From contig DAOWIX010000184.1 of the NCBI GenBank assembly GCA_030640695.1, positions 1-9,398 of the forward strand: DNA of 9,398 nt, in the 5' to 3' direction. Made by a program: the position numbers and the translations under genes. Positions 6,291 through 9,398 of this stretch are shown here, piece after piece. Source of the stretch: Deltaproteobacteria bacterium. GTDB taxonomy: Bacteria; Desulfobacterota; Anaeroferrophillalia; Anaeroferrophillales; Tharpellaceae. The notes under the pieces were generated by a model. That model had not been told where the DNA came from, did no database searches, and worked only from the letters and a program-made list of their open reading frames with translations. Numbering within the stretch: position 1 is the stretch's first letter; each line of letters opens with the position of its first letter.

Positions 6291-6358
6291 TAATTTTCTC
6301 CTGATTTTGGGGTCTCTTTCGGGTTAATGCGACGCTTATGTCGCTCTTTTTCACTCTT

Positions 6359-6387
6359 CTTATCGAAGCGTTTCTATTTTTTTTCAA
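6359..6387 (-). promoter_or_regulatory. Candidate promoter of the 92-residue/cyclophilin/WXXGXW operon
   Basis: On the minus strand, TTGAAA (6387-6382), a 17-base spacer and GATAAG (6364-6359) form a moderate sigma70 match about 68 bases before the start codon at 6290. Confidence 0.45.
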
Positions 6388-6585
6388 AAATTAATTAGTG
6401 ACTATACAGTTACCTGCAGTTCAAGGGTTAAGTTATGGCGGGTAGCGGCGAAAATTGCTTCGCCCTGCTTCGCAAGACGGATACCCCAAGGGCACTTCTT
6501 CGCTTAGCTCAGGCGCAAGCTCAGACCGGCTCGGGCTAACGCCTTGCCTCAGAGCAATGTCCCCGCACCGATACAGTTTGAAATT

Positions 6586-6597
6586 CTGCCCACTGCC
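6586..6597. repeat. Short heptamer array touching the PhoH stop codon
   Basis: CTGCCCA (6586-6592) plus CTGCC (6593-6597) are followed directly by TTA (6598-6600), the complement of the PhoH TAA stop. The same truncated last unit, CTGCC followed by the stop complement, ends the large array at 8088. Confidence 0.7.
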
Positions 6598-7935
6598 TTA
6601 CAGTAGGTTGCTGGCCAGTTCCGCCAGTTCCGAGCGTTCCCCTTTTTCAAGATTGATATGGGCGTAGAGTTTTTCGCCCTGCATCTTGGCAATGATGTGG
6701 CTTAAACCGTTGGAGTGGCTGTCAAGATAGGGGTGGTCAATCTGGAAAATATCGCCGGTAAAGACAACTTTAGTGTTTTCGCCGGCCCGGGTGACAATTG
6801 TTTTAACCTCGTGCGGGGTCAGGTTCTGGGCTTCATCGACTATGAAGAAGATCTTTACCAGACTGCGGCCGCGAATATATGAGAGGGCTGAAATAACCAG
6901 CTTTTCCTCTTCTAAAAGATCTCTGAAATGGGGCGCATTTTTGCCCTCCCGGTTTTGTGATTGAATAACCCCGAGATTGTCAAAAAGCGGCTGCGTGTAG
7001 GGTGATATTTTAGAACTGATATCGCCGGGCAGATAACCGATGTCTTTATTGCTTAAAGGAACAATCGGGCGGGCCAGATATATCTGCCGGTATTGATTGC
7101 GCTGTTCAAGGCCAGCCGCCAGGGCAAGCAGAGTTTTCCCGGTTCCGGCTTTGCCGGAGATCGTAACCAGGGAGATCTTGGGGTTGAGCAGGGCGTCCAA
7201 AGCAAAGATCTGTTCGGCATTGCGCGGGCTTATGCCCGAGACTGCTCTTTTTTCAACCCGGGTGAGCAACGCCTGATGGCCGTTATAAGTTGCCAGGACC
7301 GATTTGTTGCCAGCTCTAAGAACCATATATTCGTTGGGCTGTAGAGGTTCACTTATTGGCAGTTCCGATATGGTCGGGTTTTCTTCGTCTGAGTAGATCC
7401 GGTCAATAAGCTCATCGTCGACATTCTCGATTGTCCGGGTGCCGGTGTAAAGGGTTTTGAGATCTTTGATATGGTCGCTGGTGTAATCTTCAGCCAGCAG
7501 GCCAACCGCTTTGGCTTTCATGCGCAGGTTGACATCCTTGGTAACCAGGATGACTTTCTGGGTTTTGTGTTCGTGGGTGATGAGATAGGCAAGATTGAGA
7601 ATGCGGTGATCTTTCTTGAGTGGGCTGAAACTCGCTTTGAGCTCAGAAGACATCTCTTCTTCCAGACGGATGCTGATTTTACCAAGACCAGGGCCGATTT
7701 CGATGCCGCTGTTAAAGATCGCATCGCCACAAAGTTCATCCAGGGTCCGGACAAACTTGCGAGCGTGGTAGTTGATGATCTCGTTGCCGCGCTTGAAATT
7801 GTCGAGCTCTTCGAGTACTGTAATGGGGATAATGATGTCATTGTCAGCAAAATGCCGTAGCGAATCACTGTCATGGAGGATGACGTTGGTATCGAGAACG
7901 AATATCTTTTTCTCTTGAGATCCTGTTTCCATCAT
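6598..7935 (-). CDS. PIN-PhoH family protein (ribonuclease domain fused to PhoH ATPase)
   Basis: A 445-residue, probably cytoplasmic protein of the PhoH2/YlaK type. The N-terminal PIN nuclease domain (about 10-150) carries the metal-binding acids: Asp15 in VLDTNVIL, Glu42/Glu43 in VLEELD, Asp109 in KKDHRIL and Asp134 in VTKDVNLR. The C-terminal PhoH P-loop ATPase domain (about 235-445) has Walker A GKAGTGKT (261-268), Walker B FFIVDEAQN (363-371), FTGD (392-395) and GERS (432-435). Characterised PIN-PhoH proteins act as ATP-driven RNA unwinding/cleaving enzymes, and some are paired with a small antitoxin-like gene. No such small gene is seen upstream here. Two ATG codons stand in tandem (7935 and 7932) after AAAGGGA; either may be used. 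A perfect palindrome (7943-7957) sits immediately upstream. The rhomboid gene precedes it on the same strand, 153 bases away across the heptamer array. Confidence 0.93.
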   Translation of the reverse strand: MMETGSQEKKIFVLDTNVILHDSDSLRHFADNDIIIPITVLEELDNFKRGNEIINYHARKFVRTLDELCGDAIFNSGIEIGPGLGKISIRLEEEMSSELKASFSPLKKDHRILNLAYLITHEHKTQKVILVTKDVNLRMKAKAVGLLAEDYTSDHIKDLKTLYTGTRTIENVDDELIDRIYSDEENPTISELPISEPLQPNEYMVLRAGNKSVLATYNGHQALLTRVEKRAVSGISPRNAEQIFALDALLNPKISLVTISGKAGTGKTLLALAAGLEQRNQYRQIYLARPIVPLSNKDIGYLPGDISSKISPYTQPLFDNLGVIQSQNREGKNAPHFRDLLEEEKLVISALSYIRGRSLVKIFFIVDEAQNLTPHEVKTIVTRAGENTKVVFTGDIFQIDHPYLDSHSNGLSHIIAKMQGEKLYAHINLEKGERSELAELASNLL

Positions 7936-7942
7936 CTATCCC

Positions 7943-7957
7943 TTTAATTCAATTAAA
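7943..7957. repeat. Perfect palindrome upstream of PhoH, possible operator
   Basis: TTTAATT (7943-7949), centre C, AATTAAA (7951-7957) is a perfect 15-base dyad. It overlaps the left edge of the PhoH ribosome site and ends 8 bases from the first start codon. A repressor could block initiation there, or the mRNA could form a weak AU hairpin. Confidence 0.4.
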
Positions 7958-7999
7958 CCTATTTGTTGTTGACAGTAGAATATCGCCAGTGTTTTTTCA

Positions 8000-8088
8000 C
8001 TGCCCACTGCCCACTGCCCACTGCCCACTGCCCACTGCCCACTGCCCACTGCCCACTGCCCACTGCCCACTGCCCACTGCCCACTGCC
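8000..8088. repeat. Large heptamer array: 12 perfect CTGCCCA copies plus a partial, touching the rhomboid stop codon
   Basis: Twelve uninterrupted copies of CTGCCCA run from 8000 to 8083 and are followed by CTGCC (8084-8088). The next bases, TCA (8089-8091), are the complement of the rhomboid TGA stop. On the left the array is entered through a T-run, and CAGTG (7987-7991) is the inverse of CACTG (7998-8002). No copy carries a mismatch, so the array is young or kept uniform. It fills most of the gap between the rhomboid gene and PhoH. Confidence 0.97.
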
Positions 8089-8643
8089 TCACCGTTTCCG
8101 GCCTCTGATAAGACCGTAGAATGCACCCACCACCCCGCCGGTAAGGTGGGCGAACTGGGAAATGTTATCTTTTCCCAGAGAACCGTACAATTCGTTACCG
8201 AGATAGAGGAGAGCCACCAGGATCAGGGTCAGTGGGATTTCACCGGCTCGAATATTGGCGCAGGAACTTAATAGAATCAGCATGAAGACGATACCACTGG
8301 CCCCGATCAGGCCGGTATTGAAGAAGACGGCGTTGAGCAGGGCCGTGAGCAGCGCGGTCACCAGAATCATCTCAAACATGAGGCCGGAACCAAATTTCTC
8401 CTCATTGATCGGGCCGATCAGCAATAGCAGAGAGAGGTTGGCGCTTAAATGGGATAAGCTTCCATGCCCTAGGATGTAGGTGAAAAACTGGATATAGTGG
8501 AGTGGCGATGAACCGTGCAGGCCGGGATAGGCGGTAAAAAAAGTCTGCGTGGTCGCGCCATTAGTAAGTTGGTGGGCTCCCATGGCGGCACAGCACAGGA
8601 GGGCCAGGGTCAGCGTGACCGGGGCATTATAGCGTATTTTCAT
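8089..8643 (-). CDS. Rhomboid-family intramembrane serine protease
   Basis: A polytopic inner-membrane protease that cleaves substrates within or next to transmembrane helices. The rhomboid signatures are present in order: GHGSLSHLSANL (HxxxxHxxxN motif), the catalytic serine in GASGIVFML, and the catalytic histidine in FAHLTGGVVGAFYG. There are about six hydrophobic segments, a short basic tail (IRGRKR), and no extra domain; the length (184 residues) is that of the minimal six-helix form. I start it at ATG 8643. A TTG at 8679 would extend it, but TTG there is part of a consensus -35 (TTGACA), and the added residues match no family region. The substrate is unknown. Small rhomboids of this form include rhombosortases, which process GlyGly-CTERM proteins, but the window's sorting signal is IPTL-CTERM, so I do not assign that role. 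PhoH lies downstream. Confidence 0.87.
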   Translation of the reverse strand: MKIRYNAPVTLTLALLCCAAMGAHQLTNGATTQTFFTAYPGLHGSSPLHYIQFFTYILGHGSLSHLSANLSLLLLIGPINEEKFGSGLMFEMILVTALLTALLNAVFFNTGLIGASGIVFMLILLSSCANIRAGEIPLTLILVALLYLGNELYGSLGKDNISQFAHLTGGVVGAFYGLIRGRKR

Positions 8644-8650
8644 AAACGCT

Positions 8651-8679
8651 AAAATAGGACTTGGAGCAATCCTTGTCAA
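8651..8679 (-). promoter_or_regulatory. Sigma70 promoter of the rhomboid gene
   Basis: Minus strand: a perfect TTGACA (8679-8674), a 17-base spacer and TATTTT (8656-8651). The -10 ends only seven bases before the ATG at 8643, so the transcript would begin at or next to the start codon. Confidence 0.6.
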
Positions 8680-8765
8680 GAGGATTTTCCTATGTTCCGT
8701 TTTCCTTTCAGTATGGTTTGTCTGTTTTTTTTACGAGTCATCAAAAAAATCAAGTTCTCTCTGAC

Positions 8766-8795
8766 TTGACGGTTATGGCTTTTTGGGTGTATGAA
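8766..8795 (+). promoter_or_regulatory. Candidate promoter of the GspE/PulE-type gene
   Basis: TTGACG (8766-8771), an 18-base spacer and TATGAA (8790-8795) form a moderate match. The leader would be about 90 bases and contains the CCGGCC/GGCCGG dyad at 8864-8876. Confidence 0.4.
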
Positions 8796-8863
8796 TAAAC
8801 GTTTTCATCTGAAAAAACTTGAAATTCCAACTGTTTTTTAATTTTGTGAGTCATCTGTTGGTT

Positions 8864-8876
8864 CCGGCCAGGCCGG
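8864..8876. repeat. GC-rich dyad in the leader of the GspE/PulE-type gene
   Basis: CCGGCC, centre A, GGCCGG is a perfect 13-base dyad ending three bases before the AGGA ribosome site (8880-8883). In RNA it can form a short four-pair hairpin, CCGG with CCGG, that could influence ribosome access. Confidence 0.4.
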
Positions 8877-8893
8877 GTTAGGATATTGATCAA

Positions 8894-9398
8894 ATGAATA
8901 ACGAAGGCGTCGCAATTTTTGCTGCACATTGTCTGCAGGGTCAGCGCATGGAGCTTGATTTTATTTTGCAAGAGTTGCAGCGCGATGGTTTTATTGAAGC
9001 TGATGATGCGGATCGTTGCCGTCGTTCGGCCCAGATTAAACGCCGTACCCCCTTAAATCCCTTGGTTTTGATCGGGGCTATGAAAATTGCAGACCGGCGG
9101 GCGCCGGGCGGGGTGATTTCGCTAGAATCTCTGATTTCCTGGATGGCCGCCAAATCCGGTCTGCCCTACCAACATATCGACCCCTTGAAACTTGAGGTTC
9201 AAGCTATTACCGGTCTCAACCTGCCCATGGCCTATCTCGAACGCTTCAATATTATGCCGATCAAAGTGACCGATGATCAAGTGGTAATGGCAACTGCCGA
9301 ACCCTTTATTGATGAATGGGTTAAGGAGTTGAGTCAGGTTCTGCAGAAAAAGATTGAGCGGGTAATCGTTAATCCGGTCGATATCCAGCGTTATCGGC
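8894..9398 (+). CDS. GspE/PulE-family secretion or pilus ATPase, N-terminal part (runs off the window)
   Basis: The visible 168 residues are the N-terminal region of a type II secretion/type IV pilus assembly ATPase of the GspE/PulE family. It acts at the cytoplasmic face of the inner membrane to power pilin or pseudopilin assembly. The T2SSE_N (MshEN-like) part is clear: SLISWMAAKSGLPYQHIDPLK..., then LERFNIMPIKVTDDQVVMATAEPF and the closing VIVNPVDIQRY. The P-loop ATPase domain must lie beyond 9398. The cyclic-di-GMP-binding motifs of MshE-type N-domains are not clearly conserved in the first 70 residues. The in-frame TAG at 8879-8881 rules out earlier starts; the ATG at 8894 has AGGA ten bases upstream, a weak site. 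It probably opens a secretion or pilus gene, or operon, continuing rightward. It diverges from the rhomboid gene. Confidence 0.88.
   Translation, partial: MNNEGVAIFAAHCLQGQRMELDFILQELQRDGFIEADDADRCRRSAQIKRRTPLNPLVLIGAMKIADRRAPGGVISLESLISWMAAKSGLPYQHIDPLKLEVQAITGLNLPMAYLERFNIMPIKVTDDQVVMATAEPFIDEWVKELSQVLQKKIERVIVNPVDIQRYR

Larger units (their letters stand above)
6291..6597. other. 307-base intergenic region: promoter, GC-rich structured block and heptamer array
   Basis: No gene is supported here. From the right, PhoH stops at 6600, followed by the short heptamer array (6586-6597). A GC-rich block (about 6436-6570) has the hairpin GGCGAA/TTCGCC (6447-6452, 6459-6464), three copies of TTCGC (6459, 6469, 6499) and the direct repeat AGCTCAG (6506-6512, 6518-6524). 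An AT-rich promoter part (6359-6420) lies left of it, and a small hairpin GCGAC/GTCGC (6329-6333, 6340-6344) lies in the leader of the 92-residue gene. No T-run terminator for PhoH is visible. Confidence 0.6.

Noticed and set aside
6329..6350. GCGAC/GTCGC hairpin followed by TCTTTTT as a plus-strand terminator
   Set aside because: The stem has only five pairs and no plus-strand gene lies upstream; it is more likely a small leader hairpin of the minus-strand operon.
7963..7997. Plus-strand TTGACA at 7969-7974 as a promoter reading into the array
   Set aside because: The expected -10 position is a T-run with no TATAAT-like hexamer, and no plus-strand gene follows.
8000..8088. Array as a CRISPR or as a coding repeat (a plus-strand frame runs through 7963-8271)
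   Set aside because: Seven-base units without spacers are not CRISPR. The plus-strand frame merely reads the heptamer in a stop-free way and then runs antisense through the rhomboid gene with no ribosome site.
8750..8971. Minus-strand 73-codon frame across the start of the GspE/PulE-type gene
   Set aside because: It overlaps the real gene's 5' end antisense, has no ribosome site and has no recognisable protein features.

Overview
The window reads as a stretch of ordinary chromosome from a Gram-negative bacterium, most likely a deltaproteobacterium (Desulfobacterota/Desulfuromonadota type). This rests on gene content and style: periplasmic signal-peptide proteins, an IPTL-CTERM exosortase-type sorting tail, a TrkA/TrkH potassium system, a PIN-PhoH protein and a GspE/PulE-type secretion ATPase. 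The taxonomic call is inference, not proof. Base composition is roughly balanced in the genes and AT-rich in the promoter regions.

Left end (1-413): the tail of an unseen rightward transcription unit ends in a terminator at 88-116. A textbook sigma70 promoter then drives a single tRNA-His gene (222-299, GTG anticodon, CCA encoded), closed by a very strong hairpin terminator that also faces the leftward diiron protein gene. 414-1229: a rubrerythrin/ferritin-like diiron protein (minus strand) diverges, through an AT-rich 303-base promoter region, from a small secreted protein gene (plus strand). That gene carries an IPTL-CTERM surface-sorting tail but is interrupted by an in-frame TGA. A terminator follows at 1809-1845.

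1977-4958: trkA and trkH encode the NAD-binding regulatory subunit and the membrane pore of a Trk potassium uptake system, in that order and probably as one operon. The trkH reading frame runs past its family's usual end into a bidirectional terminator. 5011-6290 (minus strand): an operon of a 92-residue conserved-looking protein of unknown function, a periplasmic cyclophilin, and a small secreted WXXGXW-repeat protein. 6598-8643 (minus strand): a PIN-PhoH ATPase preceded by a rhomboid intramembrane protease. At 8894 the N-terminal part of a GspE/PulE-type ATPase starts on the plus strand and runs off the window.

The most unusual thing in the window is a family of heptamer arrays with consensus CTGNNNA. 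They occur at five gene boundaries (399-413, 3407-3439, 4992-5010, 6586-6597, 8000-8088). Four abut a stop codon with no spare base, and the fifth occupies the ribosome-binding region of trkH. The largest has 12 perfect copies of CTGCCCA. Two arrays share 22 identical bases including a T-run flank, so they look like spread copies of an element rather than independent slippage. Other points worth a second look are the TGA-interrupted IPTL-CTERM gene, the trkH stop codon inside its own terminator, and a rhomboid promoter placed so that the transcript would be nearly leaderless.
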